37,872 bases of DNA from Micropruina sp. (GTDB taxonomy: Bacteria; Actinomycetota; Actinomycetes; Propionibacteriales; Propionibacteriaceae): the NCBI RefSeq assembly GCF_027492755.1, contig NZ_JAPUED010000174.1, forward strand, positions 8,829 to 46,700, given 5' to 3'. The notes beneath the pieces are model-generated. The model was not told the origin of the DNA and did not search any database. It saw nothing but the letters and a program-made list of their open reading frames with translations. This document shows, piece after piece, positions 7,836 to 16,500 of the stretch. Position 1 is the stretch's first letter. Every line of letters starts with the position of its first letter. Made by a program: the position numbers and the translations under genes.

Positions 7836-7854
7836 TAAGGGGAGCCTAACCTTA
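7836..7854 (-). promoter_or_regulatory. DtxR/IdeR-type iron box before the DUF2470-like gene
   Basis: TAAGGGGAGCCTAACCTTA matches the TTAGGTTAGGCTAACCTAA consensus at 14 of 19 positions and keeps TAAGG/CCTTA outer symmetry. It is 43 bases before the preferred GTG start, a good place for promoter occlusion. Confidence 0.6.
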
Positions 7855-7877
7855 TTTCCGGACCGCCGGGCGCGGTT

Positions 7878-7893
7878 GTCCCAACTGTGGGAC
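7878..7893 (-). terminator. Hairpin after thiD/tenA
   Basis: GTCCCA-ACTG-TGGGAC, a 6-bp stem with a 4-base loop, lies 41 bases beyond the thiD/tenA stop. There is no U-tract, so termination is only possible. The adjacent bases 7922-7934 resemble the GTCATCCCGG repeat seen at 22423 and 25799. Confidence 0.35.
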
Positions 7894-7934
7894 GGCGGGT
7901 CACGATTCGGCCGCGCCCCTCGTCATCCCGGCGT

Positions 7935-9392
7935 CTAGCGAAGCGGGGCGGCGAAGAACTCCTTCTCGTGGACGCAGGACGCCCGGAAGGCGCGGGCGGC
8001 GGCCCGGCGGCTGCTGGCGTCGGCGCGTTGCACGGCGCCCTCGGTGATCTCGATCGCCCGTCGGGTGGCCGCCGCGAAGGCCTCGTCGGCGTAGGTGGCC
8101 AGCCAGTCCGCGTACGGGTGGCCGGGCCGGTTGCGGGTGGCCAGGGCGTCGCCGACGTCGGCGTAGATCCAGAAGCAGGGCAACAGCGCGGCGGTGAGGA
8201 CCGCGTAGTCACCGGACGATTCGGCGGCGGCGAAGTGGTCGAGGTAGGTGGTCGTCACCGCCGAGGGTTCGGTCCGTTCGACAATCTCGGGAGCCACCCA
8301 CGACTCGTGCAGTTGCAGTTCGGTGGCGATCGCCGAGGTCGAGCATTCGAGCCAGAAGGCCCGCTCGTTCTCGTCGGTGGCCAACTCCGCGGCGGCGGCG
8401 AGTGAGGTCGCGTAGCGTCCGAGGTAGCGGGCGTCCTGGGCCAAGTACCAGGTGAACGCGTCCGTGCCGAGACTGCCGTCGCCGAGCGCTCGGACGAACG
8501 GCAGTTCATCGATCTCGGCGCGAATACCGGACGTCTGTTGCCACCACCAGGCGGTGATCGGGCCCGGGACCGGACCACCGGCAGCCTCCCAGAGCGGCCC
8601 CAGATGGTGCACCGGCCCGTTGCCGCGTCCGACGTCGAGGTCGTCGGCGCGGGCGATCGCGGCGGCCAACCAGTCGGTGCTCTCGGCCAATGCCCTGGGC
8701 CAGTCGGCAACCACCGCGAACCGGGTGGCCAGCGCCGACGACAGCGAGCAGCCGGTGCCGTGGGTGTTGCGGGTGGCGAGGCGCGGATGGTCGGCCTGGG
8801 TGAGCACGCCGCCAGGTCCGACCAGCGCGTCGCTGACCGTGTCGTCGGTCAGGTGACCGCCTTTGGCAACCACCAGAGCACCGGTCGAGGCTGCCACCTG
8901 CCGGGCCTGCGCAAGAGTGGCCGGCCAGTCGGCGGCCGGCTCGGCATCGGCCAGCACGGCGAGTTCGGGCACATTCGGGGTCAGCACATCGGCCAGCTGC
9001 GCCAGTTCGCGCAGCGCCTTCTCGGCGGCCGCGTCCAGCAGCCGGTCGCCGCTGGTGGCGACCATCACCGGGTCGAGCACGACCACGGCGGGGCGGACGC
9101 GTTCCAGCCATTCGCGCACCGTGTCGATCACCTCGATGGTGCCGAGCATGCCGAGCTTGACCGCGTCGATGGCGACATCGTCGGAGACGGCGTCGAGTTG
9201 GGCGCGCAGGAACTCGGTGCCCGGGTAGTGCACGGCGCGGACGCCCTGGGTGTTCTGGGCGACCAGTGCGGTCACCACCGACATGCCGTAGCCGCCGCAG
9301 GCGGCGATCGCCTTCAGGTCGGCCTGGATGCCGGCACCGCCGGTGGGGTCGGTGCCGGCGATCGACAGCACGTTGGGCACCGGCCGGATCAT
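7935..9392 (-). CDS. thiD: Bifunctional ThiD-TenA: HMP(-P) kinase fused to thiaminase-II-like domain
   Basis: 485 residues; ATG overlaps the thiE stop (ATGA). Residues 1 to about 265 are ThiD: GTDPTGGAGIQADLK, VLDPVMVATSGDRLL and NTHGTGCSLSSALA, the anion hole and catalytic Cys of the ribokinase-like fold. ThiD phosphorylates hydroxymethylpyrimidine twice. Residues about 275-485 are TenA: all-helical, with LLPCFWIY carrying Cys406, the usual TenA nucleophile, and a final HEKEFF. TenA hydrolyses aminopyrimidines from degraded thiamine to HMP, so the fusion links salvage to the next kinase step. Third gene of a TPP-riboswitch operon. Fused ThiD-TenA proteins are known elsewhere, for example yeast THI20. 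Confidence 0.93.
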   Translation of the reverse strand: MIRPVPNVLSIAGTDPTGGAGIQADLKAIAACGGYGMSVVTALVAQNTQGVRAVHYPGTEFLRAQLDAVSDDVAIDAVKLGMLGTIEVIDTVREWLERVRPAVVVLDPVMVATSGDRLLDAAAEKALRELAQLADVLTPNVPELAVLADAEPAADWPATLAQARQVAASTGALVVAKGGHLTDDTVSDALVGPGGVLTQADHPRLATRNTHGTGCSLSSALATRFAVVADWPRALAESTDWLAAAIARADDLDVGRGNGPVHHLGPLWEAAGGPVPGPITAWWWQQTSGIRAEIDELPFVRALGDGSLGTDAFTWYLAQDARYLGRYATSLAAAAELATDENERAFWLECSTSAIATELQLHESWVAPEIVERTEPSAVTTTYLDHFAAAESSGDYAVLTAALLPCFWIYADVGDALATRNRPGHPYADWLATYADEAFAAATRRAIEITEGAVQRADASSRRAAARAFRASCVHEKEFFAAPLR

Positions 9393-10063
9393 GCCGCCAC
9401 CTCGCTCGTCCAGCGGTCGAGGTAGGCGCGGGCGGCTACACCCGGGTCGGGAGCGGCGCAGATCCCGGAGACGACGGCGACACCGGCCAGTCCTGAGTCG
9501 CGCAACACCGGCAGGTCGTCGGGCAGCACGCCGCCGATGGTGACCGACGGCAACCCGGTCAGCGCGGCGAGTTCCGCCACCCGGGCCGCGCCGAGTGCCG
9601 GGTCGGCGTCCGGCTTGGTGGCGGTGTCGCGCAACGGCCCGATGCCGAGGTAGTCGGCGTGCGGTTCGGCGGCCCGGATCTGTTCGGGCGTGGCCGCGCT
9701 GACCCCGATGAGCGCGCCGGGCCACAGGAGGGTGCGTGCCGCGGCCGCGGGCAGGTCGCTCTGGCCGAGGTGCACACCGGCGATCCGGACGCCGCGCGCG
9801 TGAGCGGCGAGCGCCACGTCCACCCGGTCGTTGACGATCAACACGCAGTCGTCCGCGCCCGGCACGGCGGCGATCGCTTCGGCGACCGCGGTGACCTCGT
9901 CCAGGAAGGCGGCCCCGGAGGCGTCCTTGGCCCGCACCTGCACCGACCGGACGCCGTTGGCGACCGCGTCCGCAACCGTGGCAGCAACGCTGCGGCCGGC
10001 GGCAGCACACTGGCCGGCGTCGGTGACCAGGCAGACCGCGAGAGTGGAGGGGTCCAGGCTCAT
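9389..10063 (-). CDS. thiE: Thiamine-phosphate synthase ThiE
   Basis: 224 residues; the ATG overlaps the thiM stop and its own stop overlaps thiD/tenA, both as ATGA, which implies translational coupling. TIM-barrel markers are visible: [65 protein letters not shown] and PSVTIGGV. The enzyme joins HMP pyrophosphate from ThiD with thiazole phosphate from ThiM to give thiamine phosphate, so the three-gene set is a complete salvage route. No thiC or thiG is visible, which supports salvage over de novo synthesis at this locus. It is under the upstream TPP riboswitch. Confidence 0.95.
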   Translation of the reverse strand: MSLDPSTLAVCLVTDAGQCAAAGRSVAATVADAVANGVRSVQVRAKDASGAAFLDEVTAVAEAIAAVPGADDCVLIVNDRVDVALAAHARGVRIAGVHLGQSDLPAAAARTLLWPGALIGVSAATPEQIRAAEPHADYLGIGPLRDTATKPDADPALGAARVAELAALTGLPSVTIGGVLPDDLPVLRDSGLAGVAVVSGICAAPDPGVAARAYLDRWTSEVAA

Positions 10064-10893
10064 CGGGCCACCTCCAGCCGTGCCCGCTCGGCCAGGGCGT
10101 CCGGGCTGAGTCCGGCGAGGGCGTCCAGCAATGCGACGGCGAACGACCCCGGCCCGGACGCGGTCAATGCCGCGTCTTCGGCGGCGACCGCGTAGGCGCA
10201 ACTGGCGGCGGCAGTGGACAGCAGCCGGTCGTCACCGACCGCGGCGAAGGCGGCCATCACCGCGCCCAGCGCGCAACCGGCGCCGGTCACCCGGGTGAGC
10301 AGCTCGTGCCCGTTCGCCACCCGCACGGTGGTCTTCCCGTCGGTGATCAGGTCGACCGGTCCCGATACCGCAACCACGGCCTCCAGCCGAGTGGCGAGCC
10401 CGGCGGCCGAGTCCGACGCCGCGTCGACGGAGAGAGTGGCATCCACACCTCGTCCGGTGGCGTCCGAACCGCTCAGCGCGGCGATCTCGGAGGCGTTGCC
10501 ACGGATGACGGCCGGCCCGTCGGCCAGCAGTTCGTGGGCGAGCCCGGTGCGGACCGGCAGCGCCCCGATGGCGACCGGGTCGAGCACCCAGGGCGTCCCT
10601 GCCGCGTGCGCGGCGGCGGCCGCCTCACGCATCGCCTCGGGTTGTCGTCCACCCAGCGTGCCCAGGTTGATCAGCACCCCGGACGCCACGGACGCGAACG
10701 GCCCGGCCTCGTCCGGGATGTCGACCATGGCCGGGGCGGCGCCGAGGGCCAGCAACACATTGGCGGTGAAGCCGCTGACCACGTGGTTGGTGAGGCACTG
10801 CACCAGTGGCGCCTGGTTGCGGACGGCGTCCAGCAAGGCGGCGCTGGCGTCGGCAAGCGCCGTCGCGGAAGTCAGGGAAGAAGGCTGTCTCAT
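10060..10893 (-). CDS. thiM: Hydroxyethylthiazole kinase ThiM
   Basis: 277 residues from an ATG at 10893, six bases after AAGGGA. That ribosome-binding site is itself the 3' strand of the riboswitch closing stem. ThiM motifs: [55 protein letters not shown] and the phosphate loop [13 protein letters not shown] with the catalytic Cys. The enzyme phosphorylates 4-methyl-5-hydroxyethylthiazole using ATP. It is the first gene of the thiM-thiE-thiD/tenA operon. The sequence is full length with all key residues. A longer frame running upstream passes through the riboswitch and is not coding. Confidence 0.95.
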   Translation of the reverse strand: MRQPSSLTSATALADASAALLDAVRNQAPLVQCLTNHVVSGFTANVLLALGAAPAMVDIPDEAGPFASVASGVLINLGTLGGRQPEAMREAAAAAHAAGTPWVLDPVAIGALPVRTGLAHELLADGPAVIRGNASEIAALSGSDATGRGVDATLSVDAASDSAAGLATRLEAVVAVSGPVDLITDGKTTVRVANGHELLTRVTGAGCALGAVMAAFAAVGDDRLLSTAAASCAYAVAAEDAALTASGPGSFAVALLDALAGLSPDALAERARLEVAR

Positions 10894-10896
10894 GAC

Positions 10897-10977
10897 GAAT
10901 CCCTTCGCTCGTGCTAACGAGAGCAGGTTCTGCGGGTGTGATCTCAGCCGGCTTCGGTACCGGCACCCCGTGTCGCC
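10897..10977 (-). promoter_or_regulatory. TPP (THI-box) riboswitch
   Basis: On the minus strand the leader reads ACACGGGGTGCC, then CTGAGATCACACCC, GAACCTG and GTTAGCAC with CGAAGGGA, which are the conserved THI-box blocks in order. The GAAGGGA end both closes the aptamer and is the thiM ribosome-binding site. TPP binding should therefore hide the Shine-Dalgarno and block translation. No terminator stem lies between aptamer and ATG, which agrees with translational control. Confidence 0.93.
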
Positions 10978-10982
10978 AACCA

Positions 10983-11015
10983 CCCTAGCGGGTCAGCTCG
11001 GACCCGCGGCTAGGG
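10983..11015 (-). terminator. Imperfect hairpin between the aldo/keto reductase gene and the riboswitch
   Basis: CCCTAG+CGGGTC pairs with GACCCG+CTAGGG, with a CGG bulge and a 6-base loop. It lies downstream of the aldo/keto reductase gene and just before the TPP leader, so it probably insulates the two transcripts. No U-tract. Confidence 0.4.
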
Positions 11016-11035
11016 ACCGCCGGAGTGGCCCATCC

Positions 11036-11081
11036 GAAGGTCGTGGCTCATGCGAAGGTCGTGGCTCATGCGAAGGTCGTG
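11036..11081. repeat. 18-bp tandem repeat at the end of the aldo/keto reductase gene
   Basis: The unit GAAGGTCGTGGCTCATGC occurs at 11036-11053 and 11054-11071, with a third partial copy from 11072. The coding stop falls within the second copy. Each unit carries an in-frame TGA, so the duplication adds nothing to the protein. Confidence 0.8.
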
Positions 11082-12028
11082 TAGGAGAAAGCGATGCTGT
11101 GCCGCAGTTCGTCGAGTTCGGCCAGGTCGGCCGCGGACGGCTCCCATCCACCGGCGGCCACGTTGGAGGTGATCTGTTCGGGACGGGTGGCTCCGCTGAT
11201 CACGCTCGCGACGGCCGGCTGGGCGGCCAACCCGCCGATGGCAACGGTCAACAGCGGCAGGTCGCGGGCATCGGCGAACGCCTGCAGGGCCTCGATCCGG
11301 TCCCAGCTGGCGCCCGCGAGACGTCCGGCCTGGTTGGCGTTGGCCAGCCGGCTGCCCTCGGGTGCGGCAGCGTCGCGGCGATACTTTCCGGTCAGAAGTC
11401 CGTAGGCCAGCGGGAAGTAGGGGAACAGGCCGATGCCGAAGCGTTCACAGGCCGGCACCAGCTCGTCCTCGGCGAGCCGGTTGTACAGCGAGTACTCGTT
11501 CTGCGCCGAGATGAACCGTTGCCGTCCGGCGCTGCGGGCCGTCCAGTCGGCGTCGACCACCTGCCAGGCGGTCAGGTTCGACGAGCCGATGTAGCGCACC
11601 TTGCCCTCGGTGACCAGGTCGCTCATCGCGTCCAGGGTCTCTTCGATCGGCGTGATCGGATCGGGCCGGTGCAGTTGGTAGAGGTCGATGTAGTCGGTGC
11701 CGAGCCGGCGCAGGCTGGCCTCGACCGCGCGCCGGATGTAGCGGCGTCCGCCATGGGCGCCGAAATGCTCCGCGTCATGGTCGCCCATGCCGAACTTGGT
11801 GGCGACGATGACGTCCTCGCGACGCGTACCCAACGCCCGGCCGAGGTACTCCTCACTGACCCCGTCGGCGTAGGAATCGGCGGTGTCGAAGAGGCTGATA
11901 CCGGCGTCCAACGCCGCGTCGACCACGGCTTTCGTCTGGTCGTAGTCGATCCGGGCGCCGAAGGCGTTGCACCCGACACCCACCACGGACACCATCAATC
12001 CACTGTCACCCACGGCTCGATATCGCAT
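11066..12028 (-). CDS. Aldo/keto reductase
   Basis: 320 residues, single (beta/alpha)8 barrel. The catalytic tetrad is complete: Asp48 and Tyr53 in LFDTADSYADG, Lys78 in VIVATKFGMG and His120 in LYQLHRPD. YIGSSNLTAWQ and SVISGATRPEQI complete the NADPH-binding family pattern. It resembles the bacterial group related to voltage-gated K-channel beta subunits and L-glyceraldehyde-phosphate reductase. Substrates of this group are usually small aldehydes, so the physiological one is open. It is divergent from otsA across 149 bases. The stop codon lies in an 18-bp tandem duplication. Confidence 0.92.
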   Translation of the reverse strand: MRYRAVGDSGLMVSVVGVGCNAFGARIDYDQTKAVVDAALDAGISLFDTADSYADGVSEEYLGRALGTRREDVIVATKFGMGDHDAEHFGAHGGRRYIRRAVEASLRRLGTDYIDLYQLHRPDPITPIEETLDAMSDLVTEGKVRYIGSSNLTAWQVVDADWTARSAGRQRFISAQNEYSLYNRLAEDELVPACERFGIGLFPYFPLAYGLLTGKYRRDAAAPEGSRLANANQAGRLAGASWDRIEALQAFADARDLPLLTVAIGGLAAQPAVASVISGATRPEQITSNVAAGGWEPSAADLAELDELRHSIAFSYTTFA

Positions 12029-12177
12029 ATCGGCAACCTACCCGCGGCCTGCGCGCACCGCCGTCGGTGCCGGCATCGTGAGCCAACGCCCCGGCATTGC
12101 CATCCGAACCCCTTCGGGTGGGCTGTGGCCGAAACCGGCGGGTTAGCCTGGGGATTCCCCGGACGAGGAGAAGAAGC

Positions 12178-13581
12178 ATGACCGCAGCGAGCTTCGTCGT
12201 CGTCGCCAACCGGCTTCCGGTGGACTCGGATTCCGACGGCGGCTGGCGGCACTCACCGGGTGGCCTGGTCACCGCACTCGAACCGGTGATGCGCTCCACC
12301 CGCGGCGCCTGGGTCGGCTGGCCGGGCCAGCCTGACATGGAGGTCGAGCCGTTCGACTTCGACGGCACCCGGCTGATCCCGGTGACGCTGAGTACCGACG
12401 ACGTCGAGCTGTACTACGAGGGCTTCTCCAACGACACCATCTGGCCGCTGTACCACGACGTGATCGCCGCACCCCGCTACTCACGGGCGTTGTGGGAGGC
12501 CTATGTGCAGGTGAATCGGCGGTTCGCGGACGCCGCGGCGCGGGCTGCCGCGAAGGACGCCACCGTCTGGGTGCAGGACTACCAGCTGCAGCTGGTGCCG
12601 GCGATGCTGCGGGAGCACCGCCCCGATCTCACCATCGGCTACTTCCATCACATTCCGTTCCCGGCCTACGGCCTCTACTCCCAGTTGCCCTGGCGCCGGC
12701 AGGTGGTCGAGGGCCTGCTCGGCGCCGACGTGATCGGCTTCCAGCGGGTCGCGGACGCCGGCAACTTCGCCCGCGCCGTCCGACGGCTGCTGCACTACGA
12801 AACCAGGGCGTCCGGCATTCGGGTTCCACAACCGGACGGCACGACTCGGCGGGCGCTGGCGAAGGCCTTCCCGATCTCGATCGACGCCGCGTCCTACATC
12901 GAACTCGCCGCCCGCGAGGACATCCAGGCTCGCGCCCGGGAGATCCGCGAGGGGCTGGGCAACCCCGCCCACGTGCTGCTCGGCGTCGACCGGCTCGACT
13001 ACACCAAGGGCATCGGACATCGGTTGAAGGCTTTCGGTGAACTGCTGGGCGAGGGACGGCTGTCGGTCGAGGACGTCACCCTGGTGCAGGTCGCCAGCCC
13101 GAGCCGTGAGCGGGTGGAGACCTACGCGCACCTGCGCGACGAGATCGAACTGACCGTCGGGCGCATCGACGGCGACTTCGACACCGTCGGGCACACCGCC
13201 GTGCGGTATCTGCACCAGGCGTTCCCGCGCGAGGAGATGGTGGCCTTCTTCCTGGCCGCCGACGTGATGCTGGTCACCGCCCTGCGCGACGGGATGAACC
13301 TGGTCGCCAAGGAATATGTGGCGAGCCGCACCGACAACCACGGTGTGCTGGTGTTGAGCGAGTTCGCCGGCGCCTACGACGAACTGGGCCGCGCGGTCAC
13401 CGTCAACCCGCACGACATCGAAGGGCTCAAGGACGCCATCATGCAGGCGGTCAACATGCCTGCGGCCGAGCAGCGGCGCCGGATGCGTTCGTTGCGCCGG
13501 CGGGTGCTCGAGCACGACGTCGAGGACTGGTCGCGTGAGTTCCTGGACGCGCTGGCCGACGCACGCAAGGGTGCGATGTGA
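12178..13581 (+). CDS. otsA: Trehalose-6-phosphate synthase OtsA
   Basis: 467 residues; ATG after GAGGAGAAG. A GT20 glycosyltransferase making trehalose 6-phosphate from UDP- (or ADP-) glucose and glucose 6-phosphate. Signature blocks: VVVANRLPV at the start, [21 protein letters not shown] (131-141, family form WxHDYHL), [22 protein letters not shown] (267-278) and [15 protein letters not shown] (from 368). It overlaps otsB by one base (TGATG), so the pair is translationally coupled. Trehalose serves as compatible solute and stress protectant. His to Gln in the HDYHL motif (QDYQL) is a noticeable variant; the rest is canonical. Confidence 0.95.
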   Translation: MTAASFVVVANRLPVDSDSDGGWRHSPGGLVTALEPVMRSTRGAWVGWPGQPDMEVEPFDFDGTRLIPVTLSTDDVELYYEGFSNDTIWPLYHDVIAAPRYSRALWEAYVQVNRRFADAAARAAAKDATVWVQDYQLQLVPAMLREHRPDLTIGYFHHIPFPAYGLYSQLPWRRQVVEGLLGADVIGFQRVADAGNFARAVRRLLHYETRASGIRVPQPDGTTRRALAKAFPISIDAASYIELAAREDIQARAREIREGLGNPAHVLLGVDRLDYTKGIGHRLKAFGELLGEGRLSVEDVTLVQVASPSRERVETYAHLRDEIELTVGRIDGDFDTVGHTAVRYLHQAFPREEMVAFFLAADVMLVTALRDGMNLVAKEYVASRTDNHGVLVLSEFAGAYDELGRAVTVNPHDIEGLKDAIMQAVNMPAAEQRRRMRSLRRRVLEHDVEDWSREFLDALADARKGAM

Positions 13582-14393
13582 TGAGCACCGCCGACCTGTC
13601 CCCCGCGCGCCCTTTCCACGACGGCGACCGGCGACTCAGCGACCTCGCCGCAACATCGCGGCTGCTGGTGGCCCTGGATGTCGACGGCACCCTGGCTCCC
13701 CTCGACGATGAGCCGATGCGGGTCCGGCTGCTGCCGGCGGCACGGCACGCGGTGACCGACCTGGCCAGGCTGCCGGACACCTTCGTCGCCCTGGTCTCGG
13801 GGCGGACGTTGCACGATCTGCGGGTGATCACCGAGCACACCGACGACTCGCCGTGGTGGCTGGCCGGTTCGCACGGCGCGGAGTACTGGATACCCGGCGA
13901 GGGTGAGCCGCCGCGTGACGAGGACAGCACGACGCTCGACCGGCGCGATGCGCTGCGGCAGCGGGCCGAGGCCCTGGTCGAGTCGCTGCCGGGCGCCTGG
14001 ATCGAACCGAAGACCTTCGGTTTCGCGCTGCACACCCGACTGGCGGACACCGAGGCGACCGGCTCGGCGCAGCACGCGGTCGACGACCTGATGGCCGCCG
14101 AGGCGGCCGATTGGCGGCGGCGCACCGGTCACGACGTCATCGAGTACGCCTTCCGTGAGGAGGGCAAGGACGCCGCCGTCCGGTTGTTGCGGGAACGCAC
14201 CGGCGCCACCGCCGTGCTGTTCGCCGGCGACGACGTCACCGACGAGGACGCGTTGGCCAGCCTCGGACCTGGCGATCTGGGCGTTCTGGTCGGCGACCGG
14301 GACACCCACGCGACCGTCCGGGTCCCCGACATCGACGGGTTGGCCGCCCTGCTGCTCCGGCTGGCCGAGCTCCGGGCCCAGCCCGGCCGTTAG
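13581..14393 (+). CDS. otsB: Trehalose-6-phosphate phosphatase OtsB
   Basis: 270 residues from the ATG overlapping the otsA stop; a GTG three bases earlier is a possible alternative. HAD-superfamily phosphatase: motif I LDVDGTLAPL with Asp33 nucleophile and Asp35, motif II VALVSGR, GSHGAEYW in the cap region, and motif IV FAGDDVTDEDAL (about 214-225). It dephosphorylates trehalose 6-phosphate, the OtsA product, to free trehalose. Length and motifs fit the monofunctional form. It is followed after 6 bases by the CPBP protease gene, probably in the same transcript. Confidence 0.94.
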   Translation: MSTADLSPARPFHDGDRRLSDLAATSRLLVALDVDGTLAPLDDEPMRVRLLPAARHAVTDLARLPDTFVALVSGRTLHDLRVITEHTDDSPWWLAGSHGAEYWIPGEGEPPRDEDSTTLDRRDALRQRAEALVESLPGAWIEPKTFGFALHTRLADTEATGSAQHAVDDLMAAEAADWRRRTGHDVIEYAFREEGKDAAVRLLRERTGATAVLFAGDDVTDEDALASLGPGDLGVLVGDRDTHATVRVPDIDGLAALLLRLAELRAQPGR

Positions 14394-14399
14394 GCCGGC

Positions 14400-15104
14400 A
14401 TGCCCGTCTTCGGCGAGCTGCGCGCCTTCGTCCGGGCGAGTCTGCTCGATCCGGCGGACGAGCCCGGCACCGCGTCCCGCCGCCGGTGGATCGTCACCGG
14501 CGTCACGCTGGTCGCCGGTGCCGTCACTCTGGGCTGGTCGCTGTCCATCCGGCCCGGCGATCCACTGTTCTATCCGGCGACGATCGGTGTCGCGGTGGTC
14601 TGGCTGGTGGGCGCATTCGCGTCCGGGCCGCTGCGACTGGGTCACGGACGGACCCGGACCGGCGGCGCCAGCAGAGCGCTGTTGCAGGGGGTGATCCTGG
14701 GTGGCCTGCTGTTGGCGGTCTTCCTGGCCGGCGCCCTGCTGGTCGGACGGCTCCCCTGGCTGCGCGGACCGGTGGACCTGCTGCTGGCCCATGCCGGCTA
14801 CGGTGCATTGCCGATCGTGGCGGCCATCACCGCGCTGAATGGCGTCGCCGAGGAACTCTTCTTCCGCGGCGCGGTGTTCGCCGCGCTGACCAGGTGGCGG
14901 GTTGCCGTCAGCACCGTGGTCTACGCGGTGGCGACGATGCCGTCCGGAGTGCCGCTGCTGGTCTTCGCAGCCGTCGCGCTGGGGGTGGTGACCGGCCTGC
15001 AACGTCGCGCCACAGGGGGTGTATCGGGCCCGATCGCCACCCACTTAACCTGGTCGCTCGGCATGCTGTTCGCCCTTCCCTGGGCCCTGGACGTGGGGAG
15101 CTGA
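14400..15104 (+). CDS. CPBP-family intramembrane metalloprotease
   Basis: 234 residues with several transmembrane segments. The CPBP (Rce1-like, Abi) signature is present: EELFFRG at 151-157 giving the Glu-Glu pair and Arg, and His215 in the later THLTWSL helix. The family cleaves membrane-anchored substrates or prenylated peptides; in bacteria it often has a bacteriocin-immunity or regulatory role. It sits between otsB and the SDR-TspO gene at 6- and 1-base distances, so it is co-transcribed with trehalose genes, with no known functional link. A second, degenerate member lies at 30559-31386. Confidence 0.85.
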   Translation: MPVFGELRAFVRASLLDPADEPGTASRRRWIVTGVTLVAGAVTLGWSLSIRPGDPLFYPATIGVAVVWLVGAFASGPLRLGHGRTRTGGASRALLQGVILGGLLLAVFLAGALLVGRLPWLRGPVDLLLAHAGYGALPIVAAITALNGVAEELFFRGAVFAALTRWRVAVSTVVYAVATMPSGVPLLVFAAVALGVVTGLQRRATGGVSGPIATHLTWSLGMLFALPWALDVGS

Positions 15105-15105
15105 C

Positions 15106-16500
15106 GTGAAGACCCTGGTCACCGGCGCAACCGGCTACATCGGTTCGCACCTCGTTCCGCGACTGCTCGATGCCGGGCACGACGTCCGGGTGCTGAGCAG
15201 GAACCCTGACCGGCTGCCTGCGGCCTGGCGGGACCGGGTGGAGGTGAGCCGTGGTGACGCCACCGACGACCGGGCGCTCGCCGCGGCCCTGGAGAACGTC
15301 GAGGTCGCCTACTACCTGCTGCATTCGATGGACGGACGGGGCGATTTCGTCGCCCGGGACCGGCAGCTCGCCACCCGGTTCGCGGCGTCGGCCCGGGCGG
15401 CCGGTGTGCACCGGATCGTCTACCTGTCGGGGTTGCATCCGAGCGGGGAACTGTCCCCGCACCTCGGCTCACGGGTCGAGGTCGGCGAGATCCTGCTCGG
15501 TTCCGGTGTGCCGACGGCGGTGTTGCAGGCCGGTACCGTGCTGGGCGCGGGCTCGGCGTCCTTCGACATGCTGCGGCACCTCACCGAACGGCTGCCGGCG
15601 ATGATCGCGCCGAAGTGGCTGGACCGGCTCATTCAGCCGATCGCCGTCGACGACGTGCTGTACTACCTGGTCCGGGCCGCCGAGTTGCCGGACGAGATCA
15701 ACCGCAGCTTCGACCTGGGCGGACCCGACGTGCTGAGCTACCGCGAGATGATGCAGCGCTACGCCGGCCTGGCCGGGCTGAATCCCCGGCTGATCGTCAC
15801 CGTGCCGGTGCTCACCCCGAGATTGGCCAGCCTGTGGGTCGGCTTGGTCACCCCGATCGCCTCGGGCATCGCTCGGCCGCTGGTCGGCTCACTGATGCAC
15901 GACGCCGTCCGCGACGAGTTCGACGCCGAACAATGGATGGGCGTGCCGCCGGGCGGTCCGGCCGACTTCGACACCGCGATCACCCGCGCGCTGCGCGACG
16001 TCGACCCCCAACTGTGGATCCGCAGCCTCGGACTCGTAGCTGCCGCGGTCGGCGCCACGGCACTGGCCGGCGGGCTGCTCACCGACCCGGACGGCGGCTG
16101 GTACCGGCGCCTGCGCAAACCGTCCTTCCAACCGCCGGCGTTCGTGTTCGCGCCGGTGTGGACGTCGTTGTATGCGCTGATCACCACCGCTGCGGCAGCG
16201 ACCATCGCGGACGCCCGGGAGGCCGACAGGAACGACGACGCGGACCGCTTCGAACGGGCATTGGCGGCCAATCTGGCCTTGAACGCGTCCTGGAGCGGGG
16301 TGTTCTTCCGCGGTCATGCCCCCGTCCCGGCCACCCTGGTCGCCGCACTGCTCGCCCTCAGCAGTGCCGATCTGGCCCGGCGAGCCGCCCCGTACGGCCC
16401 CGGCAAGGCGGCCGCGCTGGGTGCCTACGCGGCGTGGTGCGGCTTCGCGACGGTGCTCAGCTCGGCGATCGCCGTCAAGAACCGGCGACGCCGTCAGTGA
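15106..16500 (+). CDS. NAD(P)-binding SDR fused to a TspO/MBR membrane domain
   Basis: 464 residues; GTG start with GGGGAG nearby, 1 base after the previous stop. Residues 1-290 are an extended SDR of the NmrA/epimerase type: VTGATGYIGSH (dinucleotide loop), RVLSRNPDRL, YYLLHSMDG, RIVYLSGLHP. Residues about 305-464 are a five-helix TspO domain: W332 in WYRRLRKPSFQPPAFVFAPVWTSLY, then LNASWSGVFF and AAWCGFATVLSSAIAVKN, which follow the TspO pattern. TspO proteins bind porphyrins and are linked to stress; the fusion suggests a redox partner acting at the membrane. The pairing is the odd feature. The 3' end overlaps the convergent VOC gene by 7 bases. Confidence 0.87.
   Translation: MKTLVTGATGYIGSHLVPRLLDAGHDVRVLSRNPDRLPAAWRDRVEVSRGDATDDRALAAALENVEVAYYLLHSMDGRGDFVARDRQLATRFAASARAAGVHRIVYLSGLHPSGELSPHLGSRVEVGEILLGSGVPTAVLQAGTVLGAGSASFDMLRHLTERLPAMIAPKWLDRLIQPIAVDDVLYYLVRAAELPDEINRSFDLGGPDVLSYREMMQRYAGLAGLNPRLIVTVPVLTPRLASLWVGLVTPIASGIARPLVGSLMHDAVRDEFDAEQWMGVPPGGPADFDTAITRALRDVDPQLWIRSLGLVAAAVGATALAGGLLTDPDGGWYRRLRKPSFQPPAFVFAPVWTSLYALITTAAAATIADAREADRNDDADRFERALAANLALNASWSGVFFRGHAPVPATLVAALLALSSADLARRAAPYGPGKAAALGAYAAWCGFATVLSSAIAVKNRRRRQ

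Noticed and set aside
10214..12181. 655-residue plus-strand open frame over thiM, the riboswitch and the aldo/keto reductase gene
   Set aside because: It runs through a riboswitch and two well-defined genes on the other strand. No recognisable domain and no ribosome-binding site.
13374..15044. 556-residue minus-strand open frame opposite otsA-otsB-CPBP
   Set aside because: Antisense shadow; the plus-strand genes have clear family motifs and overlapping starts and stops.
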